Below, one piece after another: positions 1 to 6,926 of a stretch of DNA of 16,281 nucleotides. The notes beneath the pieces were generated by a model. That model had not been told where the DNA came from, ran no database searches, and was given only the letters and a program-made list of their open reading frames with translations. Source of the DNA: Chromobacteriaceae bacterium (GTDB lineage Bacteria > Pseudomonadota > Gammaproteobacteria > Burkholderiales > Aquaspirillaceae); contig JASLDQ010000322.1 in NCBI GenBank assembly GCA_030151505.1, forward strand, positions 1-16,281, read 5' to 3'. Made by a program: the position numbers and the translations under genes. Each line of letters starts with the position of its first letter. Positions within the stretch are counted from its first letter, which is position 1.

Positions 1-777
1 ACCCGCTTCATGCCGCAGCACGACGAGCGCGCCGAACTGGCCCCGCGCGACGTGGTCGCCCGCGCCATCGACTTCGAGATGAAAAAGCACGGCCTCGACT
101 GCGTCTACCTGGACATTTCCTACAAGCCGGAAAGTTTCATCAAGAGCCACTTTCCCAACATCTATGCCACCTGCCTCGAGCTGGGCATCGACATCACCAA
201 GGAAATGATCCCGGTCGTGCCGTCGGCCCACTTCACCTGCGGCGGACTGGTCACCGACCTGAAAGGCCACACCGACGTCGAGAACCTGTACGCCGTCGGC
301 GAGGTCGCCTGCACCGGCCTGCACGGTGCCAACCGGCTGGCCAGCAACTCGCTGCTGGAATGCATGGTGATCGGCCGCGCCGCTGCGAACGACATCCTCA
401 AGACCGTGGACGAGCTCATTCCCTCGATTCCCGCCTGGGATGACAGCCGCGTGACCGACGCGGACGAGGAAGTGGTGATCTCGCACAACTGGGACGAGTT
501 GCGCCGCTTCATGTGGGACTACGTCGGCATCGTCCGCACCAACAAGCGACTGCAGCGCGCCCTGCACCGCATCCAGCTGCTCAAGGACGAAATCAACGAG
601 TACTACAAGAACTTCCACGTCACCAACGACCAGATCGAGCTGCGCAACCTGGTGGAAACCGCCGAGCTGATCGTGCGCTCGGCCATGGCGCGACACGAAA
701 GCCGGGGCCTGCACTACAGCCGCGATTATCCGGACATGCTGCCCGAAGCGACGGAAACCATCCTGACCCCGCCCTAA
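1..777 (+). CDS. nadB: L-aspartate oxidase, C-terminal part (5' end outside window)
   Basis: L-aspartate oxidase oxidises L-aspartate to iminoaspartate with FAD, the first step of de novo NAD synthesis; NadA then uses the product. The reading frame is open from base 1, so the gene starts upstream. The visible 258 residues match the C-terminal half of the family. They include the [10 protein letters not shown] segment near the window start, a HFTCGG motif (around 229-246) with the conserved active-site histidine, the FAD-binding stretch [20 protein letters not shown] (about 292-351), and the helical tail with [16 protein letters not shown]. Many homologues have HYTCGG where this one has HFTCGG, a mild substitution. 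The frame ends at TAA 775-777, followed 25 bases later by a strong intrinsic terminator. It runs on the plus strand, opposite to the pnt genes. The identification is secure; the missing N-terminus should carry the FAD-binding GxGxxG. Confidence 0.97.
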   Translation, partial: TRFMPQHDERAELAPRDVVARAIDFEMKKHGLDCVYLDISYKPESFIKSHFPNIYATCLELGIDITKEMIPVVPSAHFTCGGLVTDLKGHTDVENLYAVGEVACTGLHGANRLASNSLLECMVIGRAAANDILKTVDELIPSIPAWDDSRVTDADEEVVISHNWDELRRFMWDYVGIVRTNKRLQRALHRIQLLKDEINEYYKNFHVTNDQIELRNLVETAELIVRSAMARHESRGLHYSRDYPDMLPEATETILTPP

Positions 778-802
778 CCCCGACCGAGCACGTCCCCCGA
801 CC

Positions 803-831
803 AAGCACCGACGCAAGCTCGGTGCTTTTTT
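803..831 (+). terminator. intrinsic terminator of nadB
   Basis: A 9-bp perfect stem, AAGCACCGA (803-811) with TCGGTGCTT (819-827), encloses a 7-base loop. The run of T at 826-831 starts at the end of the stem. It lies 25 bases after the nadB stop. Confidence 0.9.
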
Positions 832-1275
832 CATCGCTCCGCCACACAGGCCTCAAGCAGGACGAACCGCAGACCGGGCCCTGGCCGCGCTGCCATCGGA
901 AGCGCCCGGCACGATGCCGGGAACACCCGGCTGACCTCACGACCAGGCACGCCGCAGCCGTCAGCTCAACTCGCCGGAAGCGCTACACCAGAAACGCCGG
1001 CCGGCACCGCCAGACGATCGTTCTTCAGTTCGTTCGCCGCCCTATCTATATAGATATGCTGTCCCTCCCTGCCCGGCACTGGCCGCCGGCAGGCTTGGGC
1101 AACCCACCGGTTGGCGGCACCAGTCGATGCGCCGGACGGTTCACGCACCGGGCACGCACTCGCCGGCCATTCCGCCCTACCGCAATCATGGCGTGCGCCG
1201 GCCGGCCAGGTTGGGGCGAACCGGCCCGACCGCGAACCCGTGGCGAGCCGGCAGCGGCGGCCCGGAGCCGGGCGC
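832..1275. other. gene-free interval between the nadB and pnt terminators
   Basis: I see no credible gene here. The long open frames crossing it are Arg/Pro/Ala-rich and unlike any family I know. It holds GC-rich inverted repeats without T-tracts: CCCGGC-5 nt-GCCGGG at 905-921 and GCCGCC/GGCGGC arms at 1082-1087/1113-1118. It also holds one AT-only island, the 14-bp palindrome at 1043-1056. A small RNA or a lost gene cannot be excluded. Confidence 0.5.
1043..1056. repeat. 14-bp perfect AT-rich palindrome
   Basis: TATCTATATAGATA is a perfect palindrome in an otherwise very GC-rich gap. It could be a regulator site or overlap a -10 element: TATATA at 1047-1052 has a poor -35-like TTCAGT 17 bp upstream at 1024-1029. 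No gene follows it on either strand before a terminator, so its role is unknown. Confidence 0.4.
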
Positions 1276-1305
1276 AAAAAAACCGCCGGGGTCGCCGGCG
1301 GTTTT
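1276..1305 (-). terminator. intrinsic terminator of the pnt operon
   Basis: Read on the minus strand, the stem ACCGCCGG / CCGGCGGT (1302-1295 with 1289-1282) has a 5-base loop and is followed by seven T (complement of A 1276-1282). It starts 19 bases after the pntB stop. Four T follow the stem on the plus strand, so it may also act weakly in the other direction. Confidence 0.9.
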
Positions 1306-1323
1306 GCGTGTCGCGGAAGTCGA

Positions 1324-2694
1324 TCAGTGTTCGACTGCCTTGACCAGATCTTCGACCACCTTCTTGGCGTCGCCAAAGACCATCATGGTTTTGTCCATGT
1401 AGAACAATTCATTGTCCAGACCGGCGTAGCCCACCGCCATCGAGCGCTTGACCACCAGCACGGTGCGGGCCTTGTGCGCCTCCAGGATCGGCATGCCGTA
1501 GATCGGGCTGGCCGGATCCTTCTGCGCGGCCGGGTTGACCACGTCGTTGGCGCCGATCACCAGCACCACGTCGGTGGTGGCGAAGTCGGAGTTGATTTCC
1601 TCCATCTCCTGCACCTGCTCGTACGGCACTTCGGCTTCGGCCAGCAACACGTTCATGTGGCCCGGCATGCGGCCGGCGACCGGATGGATGGCGTAACGCA
1701 CTTTCACGCCCTTCTCGGTCAGCGCATTGGCGAACTCCTGCAGCGCGTGCTGGGCGCGCGCCACGGCCAGACCGTAGCCCGGCACGATGATCACCGAGTC
1801 GGCATTGCCCATCAGGAAGGCGGCGTCGTCCGGGCTGCCCGACTTGTAGTTCTTCGGCCCGCCGCTGCCCGCCGCCGCCGCGGCCGGCTCGGCGCCGAAG
1901 CCGCCCAAGAGCACGCTGATGATCGAGCGGTTCATCGCGCGGCACATGATGTAGGACAGGATGGCGCCCGACGAGCCCACCAGCGAACCGGCGATGATCA
2001 GCACCGAGTTGTTGAGGGTGAAGCCGATGCCGGCCGCGGCCCAGCCCGAGTACGAGTTCAGCATCGACACCACCACCGGCATGTCGGCGCCGCCGATCGG
2101 GATGATCAACGTCACGCCCAGCACCAGCGCGATGGCGATCATTGCCAGGAAGGCGGCGTGCGATTCGACCATGAAGTACGCGATGCCGAAACCGACCATC
2201 GCCAGCGCGAGTACCAGGTTAAGCAGATGCTGGCCGTTGAAGTTGACCGCCTTGGCGCCGAACTTGCCCGACAGCTTGCCGTAGGCGATCACCGACGCGG
2301 TGAAGGTGATCGCGCCGATGAAGGCACCGATGAACAGCTCGACCCGCTGCACCGGCGTATGGTGCTCGCCGGTATGGAAGATCGCGGCCACGGCGATCAG
2401 CACGGCCGCCAGACCGACCAGCGAGTGCATCGCGGCGACCAGTTCCGGCATCTGGGTCATTTCGACCTTCTTCGCCAGCGTGCCGCCAATGATGCCGCCG
2501 ACCAGCACGGCGGCGGCCATCAGGCCCCAGACCGGCTTGTCGGCCAGCGCCAGCGTGGTCGCCACGGCGATCGCCATGCCGATCACGCCGTAGCGGTTGC
2601 CGCCTTGCGCCGACTTCGGCGACGACAGCCCCTTGAGCGCCAGGATGAAGCAGACGGCGGCCACGAGGTACAGGATTGCGGAGATGTTTTCCAT
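1324..2694 (-). CDS. pntB: NAD(P) transhydrogenase subunit beta
   Basis: PntB carries the NADP(H)-binding domain III and most of the membrane channel (domain II) of the proton-translocating transhydrogenase. This inner-membrane complex uses the proton gradient to reduce NADP+ with NADH. The protein is 456 residues, usual for the family. The N-terminal half is a series of hydrophobic helices and includes the motif AAMHSLVG, with the conserved channel histidine near residue 90. After an Ala-rich linker (about 270-280) comes the NADP fingerprint GYGLAVARAQ near residue 306, followed by HPVAGRMPGHMNV and IGANDVVNPAA typical of domain III. Two ATG codons adjoin at the start. The SD-like AAGAGG leaves 2 bases before the first (2697) and 5 before the second (2694), so I prefer 2694; this is not decisive. 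It begins 9 bases after the pntAB stop and is the last gene of the operon. Confidence 0.95.
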   Translation of the reverse strand: MENISAILYLVAAVCFILALKGLSSPKSAQGGNRYGVIGMAIAVATTLALADKPVWGLMAAAVLVGGIIGGTLAKKVEMTQMPELVAAMHSLVGLAAVLIAVAAIFHTGEHHTPVQRVELFIGAFIGAITFTASVIAYGKLSGKFGAKAVNFNGQHLLNLVLALAMVGFGIAYFMVESHAAFLAMIAIALVLGVTLIIPIGGADMPVVVSMLNSYSGWAAAGIGFTLNNSVLIIAGSLVGSSGAILSYIMCRAMNRSIISVLLGGFGAEPAAAAAGSGGPKNYKSGSPDDAAFLMGNADSVIIVPGYGLAVARAQHALQEFANALTEKGVKVRYAIHPVAGRMPGHMNVLLAEAEVPYEQVQEMEEINSDFATTDVVLVIGANDVVNPAAQKDPASPIYGMPILEAHKARTVLVVKRSMAVGYAGLDNELFYMDKTMMVFGDAKKVVEDLVKAVEH

Positions 2695-2703
2695 CATGTC
2701 CTC

Positions 2704-2997
2704 TTATTTCTTCTTCTTGAACATTTCCAGCATGCGCTGGGTCACCATGAAACCGCCGAAGATGTTGATCGACGCCAACATCATCGCGATTGCGCCAAGT
2801 ACCGACGTCAGCGTGAGCTGGCTGCCGTCGATCTCGACCACCTGCAGCATCGCGCCGACGATGATGATCGACGAGATGGCATTGGTGACCGCCATCAGCG
2901 GGGTATGCAGGGCGGGGGTGACGTTCCACACGACGTGGTAGCCGATGAAGATGGCCAGCACGAACACGGTGACACTGGTAACAAAGGGATCGACCAT
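2704..2997 (-). CDS. pntAB: NAD(P) transhydrogenase subunit alpha 2 (membrane part)
   Basis: This 97-residue membrane protein corresponds to the C-terminal transmembrane part of E. coli PntA. Here it is a separate gene, as in the three-subunit enzyme of Rhodospirillum rubrum. Three hydrophobic segments are visible, roughly residues 8-28, 34-53 and 62-85. The family motif [20 protein letters not shown] (about 19-38) is followed by [11 protein letters not shown]. The lysine-rich end (KKKK) probably faces the cytoplasm. It lies 11 bases downstream of pntAA and 9 bases upstream of pntB, so the three genes form one operon and their products one complex. A clear AAGGAG site lies 7 bases before the ATG at 2997. 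Confidence 0.94.
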   Translation of the reverse strand: MVDPFVTSVTVFVLAIFIGYHVVWNVTPALHTPLMAVTNAISSIIIVGAMLQVVEIDGSQLTLTSVLGAIAMMLASINIFGGFMVTQRMLEMFKKKK

Positions 2998-3008
2998 GGT
3001 GCCGCTCC

Positions 3009-4130
3009 TTATGGCTTGCCGAAGCGGACTTCGCCGGCGTGCGTCATCAGCGTGGCGGCCAGCAAGTCGTCTTCGAGGTTGATCTGGAATGCGCCTTCCT
3101 TGGTGAACATCAGGTTCAGGAAGGTCAGCAGGTTCTTGGCGTACAGGGCGGACGCGTCGGCGGCGACGAGGCCGGCCAGGTTGGTGGTGCCGACCACGGC
3201 CACGCCGTTGTCGGTGACGTACACCTCCCCCGGACGGGTCAGCTCGCAGTTGCCGCCAGCTTCGGCGGCCATGTCGATGATGACGCTGCCGGCCTTCATC
3301 CCGGCCACCATGGCGGCCGGCACCAGACGCGGCGCGGGCTTGCCCGGAATCAGCGCGGTGGTGATGATGATGTCGGCGTTGCGGGCGTGCTTGTCGACCA
3401 GCTCGGTCTGGCGACGCTTGTAGTCGTCGGACATTTCCTTGGCGTACACGCCGTCGCTGGCGGCCTTTTCCTCGTCGGTCATCGGCACTTCGACGAACTT
3501 GGCGCCAAGCGACTCGACCTGCTCCTTGGTGGACGGACGCACGTCGAAGGCCTCGACCACGGCGCCGAGGCGCTTGGCGGTGGCGATGGCCTGCAGACCG
3601 GCCACGCCCACGCCCAGAATCAGCACGCGGGCCGGCTTCACGGTGCCGGCGGCGGTCATCATCATCGGGAAGAAGCGCGGGTAGTACTGGGCCGCCAGCA
3701 GCACGGCGCGATAGCCGCCGATGTTGTTCTGGCTGGACAGCACATCCATGCTCTGCGCGCGGGTGGTGCGCGGCAGCAGTTCCATGGCGAAGGCCGACAG
3801 CTTGCGCTCGGCCATCGCGGCCAGATGCGGGTTCTGGTACGGCTGCAGCTGGCCGATCAGCACGGCGCCCGGCTTGATCGCGGCAATGTCGGCCGCTTCC
3901 GGCGCGCGCACGGTCAGGACGATGTCGGCCGAGCCCAGCAGGGCTGCACGGTCGGCCACGATGGCGGCCCCGGCATCGACATAGGCCTGGTCGAGCACGG
4001 CGGACACTACGCCGGCCCCGGCTTCGACCGAGACGGCGTGGCCGGCTTGCACCAGCTTCTTCACCGTCTCGGGCGTCGCCGCGACCCGCGTTTCGCCTCC
4101 AACCCGCTCGGCGGGAATGACGATTTGCAT
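3009..4130 (-). CDS. pntAA: NAD(P) transhydrogenase subunit alpha 1 (NAD-binding)
   Basis: This is the soluble NAD(H)-binding domain I of the proton-translocating transhydrogenase, related to alanine dehydrogenase. Its 373 residues match a stand-alone domain I subunit and contain no membrane segments, unlike the fused E. coli PntA. Visible signatures are [20 protein letters not shown] at the N-terminus, [10 protein letters not shown] (134-143), the Rossmann loop GVGVAG (173-178) followed by [20 protein letters not shown], and [17 protein letters not shown] in the second Rossmann half. An SD-like AGAGGT lies about 4 bases before ATG 4130. It is the first gene of the operon; the promoter candidate at 4304-4332 implies a leader of about 165 bases. 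Known role of the family: supplying NADPH from NADH at the expense of the proton gradient. Confidence 0.96.
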   Translation of the reverse strand: MQIVIPAERVGGETRVAATPETVKKLVQAGHAVSVEAGAGVVSAVLDQAYVDAGAAIVADRAALLGSADIVLTVRAPEAADIAAIKPGAVLIGQLQPYQNPHLAAMAERKLSAFAMELLPRTTRAQSMDVLSSQNNIGGYRAVLLAAQYYPRFFPMMMTAAGTVKPARVLILGVGVAGLQAIATAKRLGAVVEAFDVRPSTKEQVESLGAKFVEVPMTDEEKAASDGVYAKEMSDDYKRRQTELVDKHARNADIIITTALIPGKPAPRLVPAAMVAGMKAGSVIIDMAAEAGGNCELTRPGEVYVTDNGVAVVGTTNLAGLVAADASALYAKNLLTFLNLMFTKEGAFQINLEDDLLAATLMTHAGEVRFGKP

Positions 4131-4303
4131 GATTACCTCTTCAGGATGGTTGGAATGAAAGCTGTAGTCGCCGCCTTACCGGCCCCGCCGTTGCCGGGCA
4201 CTCGTCGTAAAGCGGCCCGCCCGATTCAAACGGGCGTTTAATGTTTGTCCGCTATCAAAGCGTATTTTTACAGAAAAGTGAAGTTCATTTTCATATCGGC
4301 GAC

Positions 4304-4332
4304 TTTATATCGTCTTGATTTTTGCAATGCAA
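4304..4332 (-). promoter_or_regulatory. candidate sigma-70 promoter of pntAA-pntAB-pntB
   Basis: On the minus strand, TTGCAT (4332-4327) stands 17 bases before TATAAA (4309-4304). The -10 matches the TATAAT consensus well; the -35 matches only its first three bases. The -35 lies at the centre of the inverted repeat 4311-4343, which would suit control by a DNA-binding dimer. This is by-eye matching only. Confidence 0.45.
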
Positions 4333-4343
4333 CAATCAAGACG
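4311..4343. repeat. 33-bp near-perfect inverted repeat, operator candidate
   Basis: The arms CGTCTTGATTTTTGCA (4311-4326) and TGCAACAATCAAGACG (4328-4343) are reverse complements except at one position, with a single base between them. The repeat covers the candidate pnt -35. As RNA it could also form a hairpin, but neither strand has a proper GC-rich stem plus T-tract, so I read it as a regulatory site rather than a terminator. Confidence 0.55.
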
Positions 4344-4385
4344 CATTTTTGACCCGTTCTGGATCGAAACTTCGCCCTCTGCAGC

Positions 4386-4420
4386 AAAAACAAACCCCGG
4401 CACCGTCATGGTCCGGGGTT
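4386..4420 (-). terminator. intrinsic terminator of the TSUP permease gene
   Basis: On the minus strand, AACCCCGG (4420-4413) pairs with CCGGGGTT (4400-4393). The stem can be extended inwards by ACC/GGT pairs. The tail TTTGTTTTT follows (complement of about 4386-4394). It lies just over 40 bases past the gene's stop. Confidence 0.85.
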
Positions 4421-4463
4421 GGGAGCGACGACCGTCGCCGTCGGCGCGACCGACAGGCCGGCA

Positions 4464-5225
4464 CTACAACAGCAGATCCCAGGCAAACTTGCCGATCAGC
4501 ACGCTGAGCAGGATCAGGAACAGCACCCGCACGAAGCCCGCTCCGCCCTTGAGCGCCAGCCGCGTACCGACCAGGCTGCCGGCGACATTGCACGCCGCCA
4601 TCGGCACCGCGTAGCCGAGCAGGATGTTGCCCGATGGCACGAAAAAGCACAGCGCGGCGAGGTTGGTCGCCAGATTGACGAACTTGGCCGAGGCCGAGGC
4701 GTGCAGGAAATCGAAGGCGAAGCAGCGGATGAACAGGAAGATCAGGAAGCTGCCGGTGCCCGGGCCGAACAGGCCGTCGTAGAAGCCGATCGCCCCGCCG
4801 ATCGCCGCCGCCACCCAGCGCTCGCGCACGCCGATGCTGGCCGGCTTGTGCAGCTTGCCGAAATCCTTCTTCCACAGCGTGTACACCGCCATCACCACCA
4901 GCAGCACCAGCACCGCCGGCTTCATCACCGCCTTGGGCACGTAGCTGACCGCCGCCGCCCCGGCAAACGACAGGACAAAGGCGCAGACGGTCGCCGGCAG
5001 GACCAGCGCCCACGGCAGCCGGACCCGGCTGATATAGCTGCGCGCCGCGCTGGCGGTGCCGAAGATGGCGGCGAACTTGTTGGTGCCGAACAGGGTCGCC
5101 GGCGACACGCCGGGCAAGGCGTTGAACAGGGCGGGAATCTGGATCAGCCCGCCGCCGCCGACGGCGGAGTCGATCAGGCCGGCCACGAAGGAAATGGCAC
5201 CAAGGAACAACAGGGATTCAGGCAT
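4464..5225 (-). CDS. TSUP family permease (TauE/SafE-like, YfcA-like)
   Basis: This is an integral membrane protein of the TSUP (TauE/SafE) family, whose characterised members export sulfite or sulfo-compounds or take up related anions. The substrate here cannot be read from the sequence. It has 253 residues from the chosen ATG, with about seven to eight hydrophobic segments and the internal two-fold repeat of the family. The first half carries IDSAVGGGGLIQIPAL (about 18-33) and FGTNKFAAIFGT; the second half carries the matching GFYDGLFGPGTGSFLIF and SASAKFVNLATNLAAL. These features resemble YfcA of E. coli. The start is uncertain: a GTG at 5237 is in frame four codons earlier, and neither start has a clear Shine-Dalgarno site. 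A perfect hairpin (5238-5256) lies directly upstream. It appears to be a single-gene unit with its own promoter and terminator. Confidence 0.85.
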   Translation of the reverse strand: MPESLLFLGAISFVAGLIDSAVGGGGLIQIPALFNALPGVSPATLFGTNKFAAIFGTASAARSYISRVRLPWALVLPATVCAFVLSFAGAAAVSYVPKAVMKPAVLVLLVVMAVYTLWKKDFGKLHKPASIGVRERWVAAAIGGAIGFYDGLFGPGTGSFLIFLFIRCFAFDFLHASASAKFVNLATNLAALCFFVPSGNILLGYAVPMAACNVAGSLVGTRLALKGGAGFVRVLFLILLSVLIGKFAWDLLL

Positions 5226-5237
5226 GGAAACGGACAC

Positions 5238-5256
5238 GGCAGCCGCGCCGGCTGCC
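5238..5256. repeat. hairpin directly upstream of the permease start
   Basis: GGCAGCCG (5238-5245) and CGGCTGCC (5249-5256) are perfect reverse complements with a 3-base loop. In the minus-strand mRNA the stem ends next to the GTG at 5237 and 12 bases before the ATG at 5225, where a ribosome-binding site would normally lie. Confidence 0.5.
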
Positions 5257-5276
5257 GATGTGGAAAGGAAAACCGG

Positions 5277-5306
5277 AGCCTAGCAGGATGGCGCAGGCCC
5301 AGTCAA
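5277..5306 (-). promoter_or_regulatory. candidate promoter of the TSUP permease gene
   Basis: TTGACT (5306-5301, minus strand) matches the -35 consensus at five of six positions. It stands 18 bases before TAGGCT (5282-5277), a weak -10 match (three of six). It lies in the 93-bp gap between the mscS stop and the permease start and would give a leader of about 35-45 nt. Confidence 0.35.
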
Positions 5307-5318
5307 AACGTCCGGCGC

Positions 5319-6134
5319 TCAGTGCTGGCGCAGCAAAATCGGCTGCTCGGGCAGCGGCAGGCCACCATCGCGGGCTACTTCGGTGATGATCCGGTTGGTG
5401 GCGAAATACACGTCCCAGTACACGTTGTTGTGGCAGAACGGCCGCACCGCCAGCACGGTGCCCAGCGGATTGAACTCCAGGATTTCCACCGACGGCGCCG
5501 GCTCGGCCATCACGCCATCCAGCCCGGCCAGCCGCGCGCGCAAGGCCGTGGCCACGGCGGCGGCATCGACGCCGTTGGCCAGCTGCATTTTCAGATCGAC
5601 CCGGCGGTACGGGTTGGCGGTGAAATTGGTGACGTTGTCGGTGAACAGCTTGCTGTTGCCGACGAAGGTGTGCAGGTTGTCCAGCGTGTCGATGGTGGTG
5701 ACGAACATGCCGATCTCGCGCACCGTACCGGTCACCCCGCCCGCCTCGATCATATCGCCCACCTTGAACGGCCGCAGCACCAGCAGGAACAGCCCGGCGG
5801 CAAAGTTGGACAGCAGGCCGGACCAGGCCAGCCCGATCGCCACGCCAGCCGCCGCCAGCACGGCGGCGAAGGTGGAGGTCGCCACCCCCAGCACCGACAG
5901 CACGGCGACGAACAGCAGAAGCTTCAGGAAGACGCCCAGCGTGGCATCCAGATAACGGGTCAGCGTCGCGTCGGCGTTGCGGATCCTCAGGGCGCGGCCG
6001 ACCATGCCTCGGATGAGGCGGATCACATAGCCGCCGATCCACCACAGCAGGATGGCGCCGACCAGCTTCCACAGGATGGGCAGGGCGTTGTTCAGCAACA
6101 CCGCCTGCATCGACGACAGGTTCATGCTCTCCAT
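5319..6134 (-). CDS. mscS: small-conductance mechanosensitive channel, MscS family
   Basis: MscS-type channels sit in the inner membrane and open when membrane tension rises, letting solutes out after hypo-osmotic shock. The protein is 271 residues, close to the 286 of E. coli MscS, so it is a minimal member. Hydrophobic segments lie at about 16-40, 66-86 and 89-120. The third has the Ala/Gly-rich pore pattern AAAGVAIGLAWSGLLSNFAAG. It is followed by RPFKVGDMIEAGGVTGTV, the start of the cytoplasmic beta domain, and near the end NNVYWDVYF, as in the E. coli protein. Where E. coli has ALQGSLSN, this protein has AWSGLLSN, so the glutamine is replaced. I chose ATG 6134 because GGAGGAG lies 6 bases upstream; the frame stays open further upstream but without recognisable protein. 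Confidence 0.92.
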   Translation of the reverse strand: MESMNLSSMQAVLLNNALPILWKLVGAILLWWIGGYVIRLIRGMVGRALRIRNADATLTRYLDATLGVFLKLLLFVAVLSVLGVATSTFAAVLAAAGVAIGLAWSGLLSNFAAGLFLLVLRPFKVGDMIEAGGVTGTVREIGMFVTTIDTLDNLHTFVGNSKLFTDNVTNFTANPYRRVDLKMQLANGVDAAAVATALRARLAGLDGVMAEPAPSVEILEFNPLGTVLAVRPFCHNNVYWDVYFATNRIITEVARDGGLPLPEQPILLRQH

Positions 6135-6593
6135 CGACCACTCCTCCGCTTTGCCAGTTCGCGCCAGCCGCCCGCCCTGCCTCATCGGCACGGCACCGAT
6201 GTCGCTGTTGTAGACGAGCGGCGAGTGAATGGAAATGAAGACCGGATGGCCGACGATAGACAGCCGCCTGGACGGCGGCCCACCCTCATCGGCATGCGGA
6301 AGCGATGCGCCGCGTGAACTCCGCAGCCGGCGGATTCTCGGTCGTCGCCTTATCGGCACCGGTCCGACAAAAGCGTCTGGCGACTGTGGACGAAACCGGC
6401 GGAGCCGGCCGGTAGGCCGGTCGACTACCGCCCGGGCTGCCCGCCACCATAGCGACCACGGCCGCCTCAAGCCTTGACCGCTTGGCCGGTCAGGCGAGCG
6501 GACGATGCGCAACCATGTCCGCATGCTTCCGGGTAGGAAACGCAAACCCTGCCGGCGGCGCCGGGCAGCAGCGGCAGGCCGGCTACGCCCCGC
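6135..6593. other. gene-free interval upstream of mscS
   Basis: This 459-bp stretch has no gene I can support. It contains the mscS Shine-Dalgarno GGAGGAG (complement of 6141-6147), short hairpins CATCGG/CCGATG (6183-6188 with 6196-6201) and CCGGCC/GGCCGG (6405-6410 with 6415-6420), and the weak terminator candidate at 6541-6578. The mscS promoter should be here, but I found no convincing -35/-10 pair. Confidence 0.45.
6541..6578 (-). terminator. weak terminator candidate after the mnmE unit
   Basis: On the minus strand, CCTGCCG (6578-6572) can pair with CGGCAGG (6554-6548). The 17-base loop can itself fold, and the tail GTTTGCGTTT is broken rather than a pure T-run. It lies 15 bases after the stop of the HExxH protein gene, the right place for a terminator. 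Confidence 0.35.
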
Positions 6594-6926
6594 TCAGTGC
6601 TCCCGGAACCAGACCTGCGCGTCCAGCGCCGGGTCGGTTTCCGCCCGCCGCGCCTCAATCTCGAAAGGGTTGCCGCGATAGCCGTGGCGCAGGCTCTCCC
6701 ATAGATAGCGCAACACGAAACGGACGCACCCGTGACGGTCGGCCTGCAGCAGATGACAGGCTTCGTGGCGGCGCCAGCGCGCATCGGCCAGAAAAACCGC
6801 GCGCGATACGCCCCACAGATGCACGGTCCTCCCCAGCACCATCGCTGCCGCCGGCGCGCGCAGGCCCCACGCCGCCAGCCGGCCCAGCGGGGATTGCTCG
6901 CGGAGGCGGGCTGGCAGCGGGGTCAC
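6594..6926 (-). CDS. small HExxH protein, putative metallopeptidase-like
   Basis: The protein has 110 residues and no function I can name with certainty. [10 protein letters not shown] (about 52-61) contains HExxH (HEACH, 54-58), the zinc-binding pattern of gluzincin-type peptidases. The glutamates in NPFEIEAR (about 86-93) could be the third ligand. The middle [10 protein letters not shown] and [17 protein letters not shown] resemble a family of small bacterial hypothetical proteins with the same spacing; this comparison is from memory. There is no signal peptide and no clear membrane helix. The start is a GTG overlapping the mnmE stop in the four bases GTGA, so translation is probably coupled to mnmE. 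An in-frame ATG at codon 30 is a shorter alternative that keeps HExxH. The coupling and the motif make it a real gene, but whether it cleaves peptides is unknown. Confidence 0.7.
   Translation of the reverse strand: MTPLPARLREQSPLGRLAAWGLRAPAAAMVLGRTVHLWGVSRAVFLADARWRRHEACHLLQADRHGCVRFVLRYLWESLRHGYRGNPFEIEARRAETDPALDAQVWFREH

Larger units (their letters stand above)
4131..4463. other. pnt leader/promoter region and tauE terminator interval
   Basis: This 333-bp gap has no gene. It holds, from right to left, the terminator of the upstream permease gene, the 33-bp inverted repeat, the candidate pnt promoter and a leader of about 165 nt. The leader includes a 6-bp hairpin, CGCCCG/CGGGCG (4218-4223 with 4231-4236), without a T-tract. 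The part 4237-4350 is distinctly richer in A+T than its surroundings, as expected of a promoter region. Confidence 0.6.

Noticed and set aside
905..921. CCCGGC/GCCGGG hairpin as a terminator
   Set aside because: It has no T-tract on either side and no gene ending next to it; such repeats are common by chance in GC-rich DNA.
1111..3423. 770-codon open frame on the plus strand
   Set aside because: It runs antisense to pntB, pntAB and part of pntAA. It is extremely rich in His, Arg, Asp and Gln with no recognisable domain, the normal shadow of GC-rich genes.
4419..6317. 632-codon plus-strand frame over the permease and mscS
   Set aside because: It is antisense to two well-supported genes and rich in Gln, Arg, His and Gly without domain structure.
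6135..6545. N-terminal extension of MscS by 137 codons
   Set aside because: The frame is open, but the extra residues are Arg-rich and unlike a membrane protein. A perfect GGAGGAG site 6 bases before ATG 6134 marks the real start.
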